Position numbers and translations under genes: made by a program
The notes under the pieces: generated by a model
What the model was told of the DNA's origin: nothing
The model's input: the letters and a program-made list of their open reading frames with translations, nothing else
Databases searched by the model: none
Shown here: in pieces, positions 1 through 5,563 of the stretch
Layout: the number at the start of each line of letters is the position of its first letter
Numbering within the stretch: the stretch's first letter is position 1
Source of the DNA: Nitrospiria bacterium
Lineage (GTDB): Bacteria > Nitrospirota > Nitrospiria > Nitrospirales > UBA8639
NCBI GenBank assembly: GCA_030430725.1
Contig: JAUIKP010000227.1
Coordinates: 1 to 5,933 of the forward strand
Direction of reading: 5' to 3'
Length of the DNA: 5,933 bases

Positions 1-2
1 CC

Positions 3-176
3 GCCTTACTGATGTATGCTGCCGGATTGGCTTCCTCTCTCGCACAAGCCACACCACTCGCCCAGGATACACTGGATTCCGGCAAAGCCGGAGCATTCTT
101 TACCGCCTTGGTCCAAAGACGCGGGCCACAGTCCAAACTCGTCGTTTCCCCTGCACCAGCGGTGGTGTCCGCATGA
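3..176 (+). CDS. C-terminal end of a TrpD-like (anthranilate phosphoribosyltransferase family) protein, partial
   Basis: Only the last 57 codons are present; the gene begins upstream of the window. The frame reads [16 protein letters not shown], then a segment containing [19 protein letters not shown], and stops with TGA at 174-176. The pattern of a small hydrophobic helix (M-Y-A-A-G-L-A), then L-A-x-x-x-x-D-S-G-K-A, is the usual C-terminal helix pair of TrpD and its TrpD2/YbiB relatives. TrpD transfers phosphoribose from PRPP to anthranilate in tryptophan synthesis; TrpD2 paralogues bind nucleic acid and have no proven role in tryptophan synthesis. The stop overlaps the cysD start (ATGA), so the two genes are probably translationally coupled in one operon. 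The location beside sulfate genes fits a TrpD2-like paralogue at least as well as true TrpD, so I give no symbol. The tail after residue VQRRG is longer and more proline/valine rich than usual. Confidence 0.65.
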   Translation, partial: ALLMYAAGLASSLAQATPLAQDTLDSGKAGAFFTALVQRRGPQSKLVVSPAPAVVSA

Positions 177-973
177 ATCATATCCGCCAGTTAGAAGATC
201 AAAGCGTCTATATCCTGCGTGAGGCCTACAAAAACTTTGATAACCTGGCCATGCTGTGGTCCATGGGCAAAGATTCAACGGTGTTATTGTGGCTGGCCAG
301 AAAAGCCTTTTTTGGCCATGTGCCCTTCCCGCTCCTCCATGTCGACACCAGCTATAAAATTCCTGAAATGATTGAATATCGGGATCGCCTCGCACGCGAA
401 TGGCGATTAAATCTGATCGTGGGCCAAAACAAAAAGGCCCTGGCCGAAGGGATGAACCACACGAAGGGACGAGTGGAATGTTGCACGGCCTTAAAAACTC
501 TTGGGTTAAAACAATTGCTGGAAGAAAAGGGTTACACAGGGGTCATTTTGGGTGTGCGATCGGACGAAGATAGTACCAGGGCGAAAGAGCGGTATTTCTC
601 CCCCCGGGACAAAAACAATGAATGGGATTTTCGCGATCAGCCCCCCGAACTTTGGGATCAATATAAACTTTCGTTTCCTCCCGGCACCCATATCCGGATC
701 CATCCCCTGTTGGATTGGACCGAGATCAATATTTGGGAATACATTAAATTAGAAAATATTCCCTTTCTGGATAATCTCTACCTGGATCAAGGCACCGGCC
801 AACGCTATCGCAGTCTGGGGTGCGCCCCATGCACGACACCAATTGATTCCACCGCGAAAAATGTGGATGAGGTCATCATTGAACTACGCAACACCAAGGT
901 GGCGGAGCGGGCAGGACGCGCACAGGACGAAGGACGAGGCATGGAACAATTACGCAAAGATGGATACATGTAA
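173..973 (+). CDS. cysD: sulfate adenylyltransferase subunit 2 (CysD), short four-cysteine form
   Basis: This 266-residue protein is the catalytic subunit of the CysDN ATP sulfurylase, which makes APS from ATP and sulfate in the cytoplasm. It has a PP-loop SMGKDS at residues 30-35 (E. coli has SIGKDS), followed by FPLLHVDTS (52-60), the R-S-D-E motif near 129-132, [11 protein letters not shown] (136-146), PPELW (157-161), the DWTE/IWEY region (181-190), and a C-terminal [19 protein letters not shown] segment matching the CysD C-terminus. It is shorter than E. coli CysD (about 300 residues), lacking an insertion before the Y-R-S-L-G-C motif. It also carries C103-C104 and C217-x-x-C220, where E. 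coli CysD has no such quartet. These resemble the [4Fe-4S] ligands of assimilatory APS reductase, but the C-terminal catalytic ECGLH-type motif of reductases is absent. I therefore call it CysD rather than CysH. The ATG overlaps the upstream stop and has only a weak Shine-Dalgarno sequence, which fits coupling. cysN follows after 2 bases. Confidence 0.92.
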   Translation: MNHIRQLEDQSVYILREAYKNFDNLAMLWSMGKDSTVLLWLARKAFFGHVPFPLLHVDTSYKIPEMIEYRDRLAREWRLNLIVGQNKKALAEGMNHTKGRVECCTALKTLGLKQLLEEKGYTGVILGVRSDEDSTRAKERYFSPRDKNNEWDFRDQPPELWDQYKLSFPPGTHIRIHPLLDWTEINIWEYIKLENIPFLDNLYLDQGTGQRYRSLGCAPCTTPIDSTAKNVDEVIIELRNTKVAERAGRAQDEGRGMEQLRKDGYM

Positions 974-975
974 AT

Positions 976-2844
976 ATGACGGTCACACCAGCCATAGGCC
1001 AATCTCACAACACTCCCCAGGACAATTCCATCCGGGAGCGAATGAATATCGTGATCGTGGGTCACGTCGACCACGGCAAATCCACGCTGTTGGGCCGTCT
1101 GTATGCCGACACCGGAACCTTACCAATTGGCAAGATCGAAAAAATCCAGGCCATTTGCAAGCAACAAGGCAAAGAATTCGAATACGCCTTTCTTTTTGAT
1201 GCGTTTTTAGAAGAGCAACAACAGGGAATCACCATCGATACGGCCCGAACCTTTTTCTCCTGGGGAGGGCGACAATACATCATTATCGACGCACCGGGAC
1301 ATAAGGAATTCTTGAAAAACATGGTGTCAGGGGCCGCTCGTGCCGAAGCGGCGCTTTTGATCATTGATGCCCTGGAAGGCGTGCGCGACCAATCAAAACG
1401 GCATGGGCTGTTGCTCTCCATGTTAGGAGTTAAACAGGTAACGGTGGTCGTCAATAAAATGGACCTGGTCCATTACCGGGAAGACACCTTCCACGCCATC
1501 GAAAAAGAATACCGGGAATTTCTCACCCAATTGAACGTCACTCCCCAATACGTCATCCCCGCGAGCGCCAAACAGGGGATCAACATCATCAAATCAAGCC
1601 CGGAAACTCCGTGGTACACCGGACCATCCGTATTGGATTCCCTGGCACATTTCCATCTGGAATCCAAACGTGCCGAACTAACGCTTCGTCTTCCCATCCA
1701 GGACGTATATAAGTTCGACGCCCGCCGGATATTAGTTGGCCGGATCACGGCAGGAAAACTCAAAATTGGGGACCGGCTGGTCTTTTCCCCCTCCAACAAG
1801 TCAGCCAATATCGAAACGATTGAAGCGTTTAATATCGATCCACCGCCAACTCAAGCCGAAGCCGGCCAATCCGTCGGCCTGACCCTGGACGAACAAATTT
1901 TTGTGGAACGAGGAGAAATTGCGACACACGATGATACCAGGCCGTTGGTCTCCACCCGCATTCGCGCCAACCTGTTCTGGTTAGGCGGGCGCCCCTTGGA
2001 AACCCGCCGGCCATATGTCTTACGACTGGCCACCAGGGAAGTCCCCTGCGAAGTGGCCACCATTCATCGCATTGTGGACGCCACCAATTTAGACGACCGA
2101 CAGACCCACACCACCGTGAAACGGAATGAGGTGGCCGATATCACGCTTCGGACAAAATTTCCCATCGCCTTTGACCTCTATACGCAGTTCGAAACAACCG
2201 GCCGTTTCGTGTTGGTGGATGAGTACGATGTGGCAGGAGGGGGAATCATCACGGAACTGGTCCAGGATGACCAGGAAGATTTTCGAACGGAGGCACGCGA
2301 ACGGGATTCCGCATGGGTCAAGGGAGATGTGGGAGCAGAAGACCGGGCCCAACACTATGGACATCGAGCGGCTGTAGTCTTACTCACCGGGCCCGATGTG
2401 GCCGCGAAAGGATTCCTAGCCCGAAAATTGGAAACCGTCCTTGTCGCAGAAGGACGGCATGCCTACCTTCTCGCGCCGGAGAATCTGCAACGGGGGCTTG
2501 ATGCTGATCTCGTTGACACGAAACCTGATGAAATCATCCGACGATTTGGAGAAGTCGTGCGATTGCTGACCGATACGGGGTCCTTGGTGATTTCCACAAC
2601 CAACGCACTCCATGAACCCACCAAACACATCGTGCAAACGTTGCAAACCCTGGTGAACCCGATTCCGGTCATCACCATCCACATGGCCAAAGATTTACAA
2701 GGGCCTCAACCGGATACCGATCTGATTTTTGCAGGGCCGGAAAATTTCGACGACTGCACTCACCAAATCATTGATTTACTCAAATCCAGGGGGATTCTCA
2801 CTGAACCTCCCAGGGGCCGTGCCGACTTCCAGTACTCCATTTAA
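976..2844 (+). CDS. cysN: sulfate adenylyltransferase subunit 1 (CysN GTPase) fused to a degenerate CysC-like domain
   Basis: This 622-residue protein is the regulatory GTPase of ATP sulfurylase: GTP hydrolysis by CysN drives APS formation by CysD. The GTPase motifs are all present: G1 GHVDHGKST (29-37), switch GITIDTA (84-90), DAPGH (105-109), NKMD (160-163) and SAK (197-199). EF-Tu-like beta-barrel domains follow (about 237-320 and 325-430). The P-loop is EF-Tu style GHVDHGKST, where E. coli CysN has GSVDDGKST. Residues about 460-612 align with APS kinase (CysC): [20 protein letters not shown] corresponds to the kinase segment with L-L-D-G-D-N-V-R. However, the Walker A site is GPDVAAKGF (472-480) instead of GLSGSGKST, and the SPFRADR-type segment is replaced by TTNALHEPT. 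Kinase activity is therefore doubtful. The ATG at 976 lies 2 bases after the cysD stop. A second ATG at 1042 (residue 23), just before the GTPase fold and behind GGGAG at 1034-1038, is an alternative start. Confidence 0.92.
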   Translation: MTVTPAIGQSHNTPQDNSIRERMNIVIVGHVDHGKSTLLGRLYADTGTLPIGKIEKIQAICKQQGKEFEYAFLFDAFLEEQQQGITIDTARTFFSWGGRQYIIIDAPGHKEFLKNMVSGAARAEAALLIIDALEGVRDQSKRHGLLLSMLGVKQVTVVVNKMDLVHYREDTFHAIEKEYREFLTQLNVTPQYVIPASAKQGINIIKSSPETPWYTGPSVLDSLAHFHLESKRAELTLRLPIQDVYKFDARRILVGRITAGKLKIGDRLVFSPSNKSANIETIEAFNIDPPPTQAEAGQSVGLTLDEQIFVERGEIATHDDTRPLVSTRIRANLFWLGGRPLETRRPYVLRLATREVPCEVATIHRIVDATNLDDRQTHTTVKRNEVADITLRTKFPIAFDLYTQFETTGRFVLVDEYDVAGGGIITELVQDDQEDFRTEARERDSAWVKGDVGAEDRAQHYGHRAAVVLLTGPDVAAKGFLARKLETVLVAEGRHAYLLAPENLQRGLDADLVDTKPDEIIRRFGEVVRLLTDTGSLVISTTNALHEPTKHIVQTLQTLVNPIPVITIHMAKDLQGPQPDTDLIFAGPENFDDCTHQIIDLLKSRGILTEPPRGRADFQYSI

Positions 2845-3033
2845 GCACTCCCCCACCGCAGCATCTCCCGTTTCCAGCCTTCCTGCCGGCAAAATGGTAA
2901 ACATACCCCCCTTTCTTCAGATGCGGGCTCTTTGCGAAAACGGGAAAACCACCCCTCACATATTCCTAGCCACCTCCCCTTACGCTTGAAATCACAGGGC
3001 GATAAGAAAAAGAACCCTCAAACGCATTTTTGA

Positions 3034-3354
3034 TCAAGAAGGATCAGACAACTTTAACCCCGCAATGCCCACAATAATGAGGGTAATACAAACTAATCTG
3101 ACAGCATTTTTCGGCTCATCAAATAACAAAATACCCAAGAGAACCGTGCCCACGGCACCAATACCCGTCCATACCGTGTAAGCGGTTCCCATCGGGATTA
3201 CCCGGAAAGCCAACGACAGGCAAATCATACTGACAGCCATGGCCACCAGAGTGCCAACACTCGGCCATAACCGGGTAAACCCATCCGTATATTTCAATCC
3301 CGTGGCCCAGATGATCTCAAAAATTCCTGCCACCACCAACAACGTCCACGCCAT
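3034..3354 (-). CDS. gdx: guanidinium exporter, small multidrug resistance family (Gdx/SugE)
   Basis: This 106-residue inner-membrane protein has four predicted transmembrane helices (roughly residues 2-19, 29-50, 57-76 and 84-102), the standard size of the small multidrug resistance family. It opens with MAWTLLVVAGIFEIIWATGL; the glutamate at position 13 is the conserved proton/substrate-coupling residue. It contains GLKYTDGF (19-26), then PMGTAYTVWTGIGAVGT (54-70) and the final GLKLSD. These are diagnostic of the Gdx/SugE branch rather than EmrE, and E. coli SugE is near-identical in all of them. Family members export guanidinium in exchange for protons as antiparallel dimers. A single gene here implies a homodimer, since paired heterodimeric SMRs come as two adjacent genes. 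The gene stands alone, convergent with cysN and divergent from the tmRNA gene. The ATG is preceded by AAGGAG at an 8-nt spacing, which fixes the start. Confidence 0.93.
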   Translation of the reverse strand: MAWTLLVVAGIFEIIWATGLKYTDGFTRLWPSVGTLVAMAVSMICLSLAFRVIPMGTAYTVWTGIGAVGTVLLGILLFDEPKNAVRLVCITLIIVGIAGLKLSDPS

Positions 3355-3673
3355 AGACCCTACTCCTTCTTCTTTTTACATTGAATGTCATCACCCATCC
3401 CTAAAACATCATTCTCCACCCAATCTCCGAGGGTACGGGAAAAATCGCAACCGAAAGAGATTATCCCAAAAGAAGGATCCAGAAACACTTAAAAAAAATT
3501 CGCTTGGAATGAACGAAGTGTGAGAGTTTCTTAAGAATTGAAAGGACTCAAGGGTTTCATCAAAAGAAAAGGATGACGAAGTTGAAGGACGTGTTCCCTT
3601 TGACACACAGTCGGTTGATCTTTCTTCTTTAGTGGCTATCTTCTAAAAAGAACAATTTTCCCAAAGATCGTGT
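3355..3673. other. intergenic region between divergent gdx and ssrA
   Basis: I see no gene here. It is relatively A/T-rich with poly-A patches on the + strand. On the minus strand GATAAT (complement of 3460-3465) could be a -10 element for gdx with a poor -35, which would leave a leader of about 100 nt. An inverted repeat AATCTC (3422-3427)/GAGATT (3457-3462) lies in that leader. I do not recognise the conserved cores of the guanidine-I, -II or -III riboswitches that often precede gdx. Short open frames here have no ribosome binding site and no protein-like pattern. Confidence 0.5.
3363..3368 (-). promoter_or_regulatory. ribosome binding site of gdx
   Basis: On the minus strand this is AAGGAG, 8 nt before the gdx ATG (3352-3354). 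It is the clearest Shine-Dalgarno sequence among the recognised genes here and confirms the gdx start. Confidence 0.8.
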
Positions 3674-3705
3674 TTGTGAATTTAAAGGGAGGATCAGTGT
3701 ATAAT
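3674..3705 (+). promoter_or_regulatory. putative sigma70-like promoter of ssrA
   Basis: A perfect TATAAT -10 sits at 3700-3705. The best -35-like hexamer is TTGTGA at 3674-3679, but the 20-nt spacing is long, so only the -10 is convincing. Transcription would begin near 3712, giving about 40 nt of 5' leader before the mature tmRNA end at 3752, to be removed by RNase P. Confidence 0.55.
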
Positions 3706-3712
3706 AAAAGAA

Positions 3713-3731
3713 CTCTCTGATTGGCAGGGAG
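3713..3731 (+). other. stem-loop in the pre-tmRNA 5' leader
   Basis: CTCTCTG (3713-3719) pairs with CAGGGAG (3725-3731) over 7 bp with one G-U, closing a 5-nt loop. It starts almost at the predicted transcription start and ends 20 nt before the tmRNA 5' end. It may protect the 5' end or help leader processing. There is no U-run, so it is not a terminator. Confidence 0.45.
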
Positions 3732-3840
3732 AAAAACTTGAACGTTAACAAGGGGGTGACTGGCTTCGACGGGAATCAAGAGGTCAACAGAGCGTGTCGA
3801 GCTCTCGGAGTCTCGTAAAACCTTCGGGAAAACATTAAGT

Positions 3841-3870
3841 GCCAACGATAACTTGGCTCTCGCGGCTTAA
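3841..3870 (+). other. tmRNA tag-peptide reading frame (ANDNLALAA)
   Basis: Codons GCC AAC GAT AAC TTG GCT CTC GCG GCT TAA encode ANDNLALAA-stop, starting with the resume codon GCC at 3841. The C-terminal LAA is the ClpXP recognition signal, and the AND start matches the E. coli tag (ANDENYALAA). The A-rich stretch before GCC fits the unpaired region in front of the resume codon. Confidence 0.93.
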
Positions 3871-4085
3871 TTGACCGCGACGTCCCTCCTCTCTTTGCCT
3901 GCGGGTGGGGAAGGGGCGTCACACTGCAGGCTGGTCCAATGCCGGTGCTCAGCGGCGGCGGACGAGAACATTCTGGGCTAGCGGGTGCTCTAAGCCGGTC
4001 GGTGGGCGTGGGCAACTGCGAATAACAAATCATCGGCTACACACGTAGGGCTGTTGCGCTGAATGTTCTCGGACAGGGGTTCGAT

Positions 4086-4343
4086 TAACAAACATGGTCG
4101 CCCCGGGGAGCAATCCTCGGGTGAACACGGGGCTCATTCGGTGAACCCTACCGCCCGGACCCACCGGGCCATGGCAACGCCGAGGGGTCGAAGGAGGCTA
4201 ACTTCTTTGGCCCTGTAGAGACTCAGAGACCCGCTGGTCATCAGATGAGCGGGCACTCGGAGCATCATCTGATGCTAAGACGCCCCGCATCCCACGTGGA
4301 TGAAGGCATAGTCCGGCCCACGCTGAAAAGCATGGAATATCCG
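4086..4343 (+). mobile_element. group I self-splicing intron (IC3-like), 258 nt, no internal endonuclease gene
   Basis: The core matches the Azoarcus-type tRNA intron: ATGGCAACGCCGAG (4171-4184), CTGTAGAGACT (4213-4223, R region) and GAAGGCATAGTCC (4302-4314, S region). Helices I can draw: P1 CGATTA (4082-4087)/TGGTCG (4095-4100) with the splice-site pair U4085-G4097; P2 4102-4109/4114-4121 with a GCAA tetraloop; P3 4128-4135/4226-4233 with one mismatch; P4 4138-4143/4178-4183; P5 4153-4158/4164-4169; P6a 4191-4196/4202-4207; P7 4220-4223/4310-4313; P9 4318-4335 with a GAAA loop. The last intron base is G4343 (omega-G), and the 5' exon ends in U, as the class requires. The region between P3 and P7 also holds a perfect 10-bp hairpin (4239-4248/4265-4274) and CATCC/GGATG (4288-4302); which of these is P8 is unclear. 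GTP-dependent self-splicing is expected but inferred. Confidence 0.93.
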
Positions 4344-4363
4344 TCCCCTCACCTCCACCAATC

Positions 4364-4397
4364 GGCCTCTGGGTCACACGATCCAGAGGCCTTTTTT
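4364..4397 (+). terminator. Rho-independent terminator of ssrA
   Basis: GGCCTCTGG (4364-4372) pairs perfectly with CCAGAGGCC (4383-4391) and is followed by six T (4392-4397). It begins 3 nt after the encoded CCA. It separates the tmRNA transcript from the endonuclease gene, whose start lies 36 nt past the T-run. Confidence 0.93.
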
Positions 4398-4433
4398 GTC
4401 CAGCCCACCTCCTACAATGGCACGGGAAAATTC

Positions 4434-4910
4434 ATGACCTACCTAACTGTAAAAACACTGTCACACCTGGATGCAGGCTATCTCGCGGGGCTCATCGATG
4501 GGGAAGGCACGATCACCCTGTCGAGGAGCAATCTCAACAAACATCGAGCCTTGGTCATAACGATCAGCAGTACGGAACTGAGCATTCTGAAGTATGTCCA
4601 AGAAATAACTGGAGTAGGCAAAATCACCAACAAACGAGTTACCAAAGCCAACCACACTCCCAGCTTCACCTACCAAGTCGCCAATCAACAGGCCCTGGAC
4701 ATCTTAAAACAAATCGCGGACCATCTTAGATCATATAAAGCCGATCGTGCCCGCTTAGCCCTTCAAGACTATACCCGACTCACGCCAAGAAATGGCCGAT
4801 ACTCACCCGTCCAGCTTCAAGAACGAACCCGGTTTATTGAAAAATTTTTGGCTATCAGGCCGAGAACCCTAAGGTTAACACATCATTTCCTCCCTGAATT
4901 AGCACCATGA
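4434..4910 (+). CDS. single-motif LAGLIDADG homing endonuclease, free-standing next to the intron
   Basis: This encodes 158 residues from ATG 4434. The signature is LDAGYLAGLIDGEGTITL at residues 12-29, where GYLAGLIDGEG matches the LAGLIDADG helix and E25 takes the place of the metal-binding acidic residue. A second segment TPRNGRYSPVQLQERTRFIE (117-136) matches the C-terminal region common in bacterial members of this family. Only one motif is present, so it should cut as a homodimer at a roughly palindromic site of about 20 bp. I chose ATG 4434 because it lies 11 codons before the motif and outside the tmRNA. An ATG at 4245 in the same frame would translate intron, exon 2 and terminator. 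The ribosome binding site is weak (GGGA at 4424-4427), and a TACAAT box at 4413-4418 lacks a -35. The gene is intact and ends inside an inverted repeat. The likely target is the uninterrupted ssrA T-loop, but this is inference. Confidence 0.9.
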   Translation: MTYLTVKTLSHLDAGYLAGLIDGEGTITLSRSNLNKHRALVITISSTELSILKYVQEITGVGKITNKRVTKANHTPSFTYQVANQQALDILKQIADHLRSYKADRARLALQDYTRLTPRNGRYSPVQLQERTRFIEKFLAIRPRTLRLTHHFLPELAP

Positions 4911-4942
4911 AAATCCACCATACTATGCTCGATTTTCATGGT
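4904..4942. repeat. perfect 12-bp inverted repeat overlapping the endonuclease stop codon
   Basis: ACCATGAAAATC (4904-4915) and GATTTTCATGGT (4931-4942) are exact reverse complements separated by 15 nt. The endonuclease TGA stop (4908-4910) lies in the left arm. In RNA this forms a stable hairpin, but only a short T-triplet follows after several bases, so it is not a standard terminator. It could be a 3' stabilising or processing element, a protein-binding palindrome, or an insertion scar. Confidence 0.75.
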
Positions 4943-5211
4943 ACTATCCTTTGCCAATATTGAAAATATCACACCACACTCACTCCCCACACAAAGCAAC
5001 TAAACCAGCAAAGGAGAGAATATGTCCTAAGGGGGCCGCGGCAGTGGGGGGCAAAGCCACCTTGCCACGGAAATTACTGGGTATTGATTGAATCCGGCAA
5101 TAAACGCTTCCCGCTATCTGACAACGTGGAAGCCATTCCCTTAGACGAACGAGACCAGGGACGGCACCTATTTGAGTAAGACGACCCGCAAGGAAATACT
5201 TTCAAAATGGA
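4943..5211. other. low-coding stretch between the endonuclease and the right-hand promoter
   Basis: This is A/T-rich at its start, with a small ATATT-gaa-AATAT hairpin at 4957-4969, then a G-rich block near 5031-5050. No complete gene with a usable start is visible. The only protein-like frame is the broken small gene at 5022-5179, described separately. I found no tRNA, no CRISPR repeat and no copy of the ssrA 3' end. Confidence 0.5.
5022..5179 (+). pseudogene. possible frameshifted small gene of unknown function
   Basis: A strong Shine-Dalgarno AAGGAG (5011-5016) lies 5 nt before ATG 5022, but that frame reads only Met-Ser-stop (ATG TCC TAA). The frame offset by one base (starting CTA at 5027) is open to TAA 5177-5179. 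It encodes a plausible protein tail containing GNYWVLIESGNKRFPLSDN, then VEAIPLDERDQGRHLFE. That frame has no ATG of its own. The simplest reading is a small gene of about 52 codons disabled by a single-base deletion after the second codon. A three-codon leader peptide or an actual recoding event are alternatives. I do not recognise the protein. The G-rich run just after the break (5031-5035) is a typical place for a frameshift. Confidence 0.35.
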
Positions 5212-5239
5212 TTGAACCTTAAGGGGCAAATGTTATAGT
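5212..5239 (+). promoter_or_regulatory. sigma70-like promoter upstream of the right-hand gene
   Basis: TTGAAC (5212-5217, -35, 4 of 6 matches) and TATAGT (5234-5239, -10, 5 of 6) are 16 nt apart. A TG one base before the -10 (TGTTATAGT) makes it an extended -10. Transcription would start near 5246 and read toward the nuclease-like gene. Confidence 0.55.
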
Positions 5240-5338
5240 TCCCCAAACCTTTCAGAAGGATACAGCGAGGCATAGCCCACGAGCAGTTCGCAGAGAGGCA
5301 GCCAACCAAGCCATTAGGAAAAGCTGAATTAGGTTAAA

Positions 5339-5563
5339 ATGAATTTGGTGGAGCAGCTCTTCCAAATGAAGACTATTATTCCTTGGAATGCATATCGAAG
5401 TCAGGTGGAACTGCTGCATCGTGGCCTGCCGGTCGTCGCCCACACGCAAGCGCTGAGTACCCCGACCGCCAGCAGTCTGTTCCACTACGATACGCGGAAA
5501 CTATCCGTGGGCATCAAGCCAACATTGGCATACAAATCACAAGACCCAAAATTGGCGATGTAG
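5339..5563 (+). CDS. small hypothetical protein, doubtful
   Basis: This encodes 74 residues beginning MNLVEQLFQMKTIIPWNAYR and ending KSQDPKLAM. I see no known domain, signal peptide or membrane segment. In its favour, it is the first ATG frame after the promoter at 5212-5239, and its TAG stop overlaps by one base the GTG that I propose as start of the next gene (TAGTG), the arrangement of coupled genes. Against it, the ribosome binding site is poor (AGG at 5331-5333), and the downstream gene's own frame is also open across this whole stretch (from 5338). The region could therefore be leader, a remnant of another gene, or coding in the other frame. Treat as tentative. Confidence 0.3.
   Translation: MNLVEQLFQMKTIIPWNAYRSQVELLHRGLPVVAHTQALSTPTASSLFHYDTRKLSVGIKPTLAYKSQDPKLAM

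Larger units (their letters stand above)
3752..4360 (+). ncRNA. ssrA: tmRNA gene (ssrA) interrupted by a group I intron in its T-loop
   Basis: tmRNA rescues stalled ribosomes and adds a degradation tag to the unfinished protein. Exon 1 (3752-4085) starts GGGGGTGACTGGCTTCGACGG, the diagnostic tmRNA 5' end. Exon 2 (4344-4360) is TCCCCTCACCTCCACCA. GGGGGTG (3752-3758) pairs with CACCTCC (4350-4356) as a 7-bp acceptor stem with one G-U; A4357 is the discriminator and CCA (4358-4360) is encoded. AGGGG (4075-4079) pairs with CCCCT (4345-4349) as the T-stem around the loop TTCGAT|T. Joining the exons gives a 351-nt mature RNA, the normal tmRNA size. The tag frame is at 3841-3870. GACGTCCC (3879-3886) and GGGGCGTC (3913-3920) form part of a pseudoknot region after the tag. 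Function requires splicing, because the T-arm is broken in the precursor. This is a standard one-piece gene rather than a permuted two-piece one. Confidence 0.96.

Noticed and set aside
6..395. Minus-strand open frame opposite the trpD-like gene and cysD
   Set aside because: It is antisense to well-supported genes with no recognisable motif or ribosome binding site. The same applies to the minus-strand frames inside cysN and the endonuclease.
2845..3033. A gene or terminator between cysN and gdx
   Set aside because: The frame crossing 2729-2989 overlaps the cysN end in another phase with no ribosome binding site, and no hairpin with a T-run is visible after cysN.
3031..3046. TGATC/GATCA hairpin at the end of gdx as a terminator
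   Set aside because: The stem is only 5 bp, and on the gdx strand it is followed by an A-run rather than a T-run.
3355..3470. Guanidine riboswitch in front of gdx
   Set aside because: The leader has a small inverted repeat but none of the conserved sequence I know for guanidine-I, -II or -III classes. A covariance-model scan of this stretch would settle it.
4245..4433. Long version of the endonuclease starting at ATG 4245
   Set aside because: The extra 63 codons would translate the intron 3' part, the tmRNA exon 2 and the terminator hairpin. They show no domain, and the LAGLIDADG motif begins only after ATG 4434. The open frame is noted as a finding instead.
4911..5100. A second tmRNA 3' exon downstream of the endonuclease, which would put the gene inside the intron
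   Set aside because: No T-stem/acceptor/CCA sequence complementary to GGGGGTG and AGGGG occurs there. Exon 2 at 4344-4360 pairs perfectly and is followed by a terminator.
5252..5485. Minus-strand 77-codon frame
   Set aside because: No domain or ribosome binding site. It runs against the promoter at 5212-5239 and overlaps the + strand frames.
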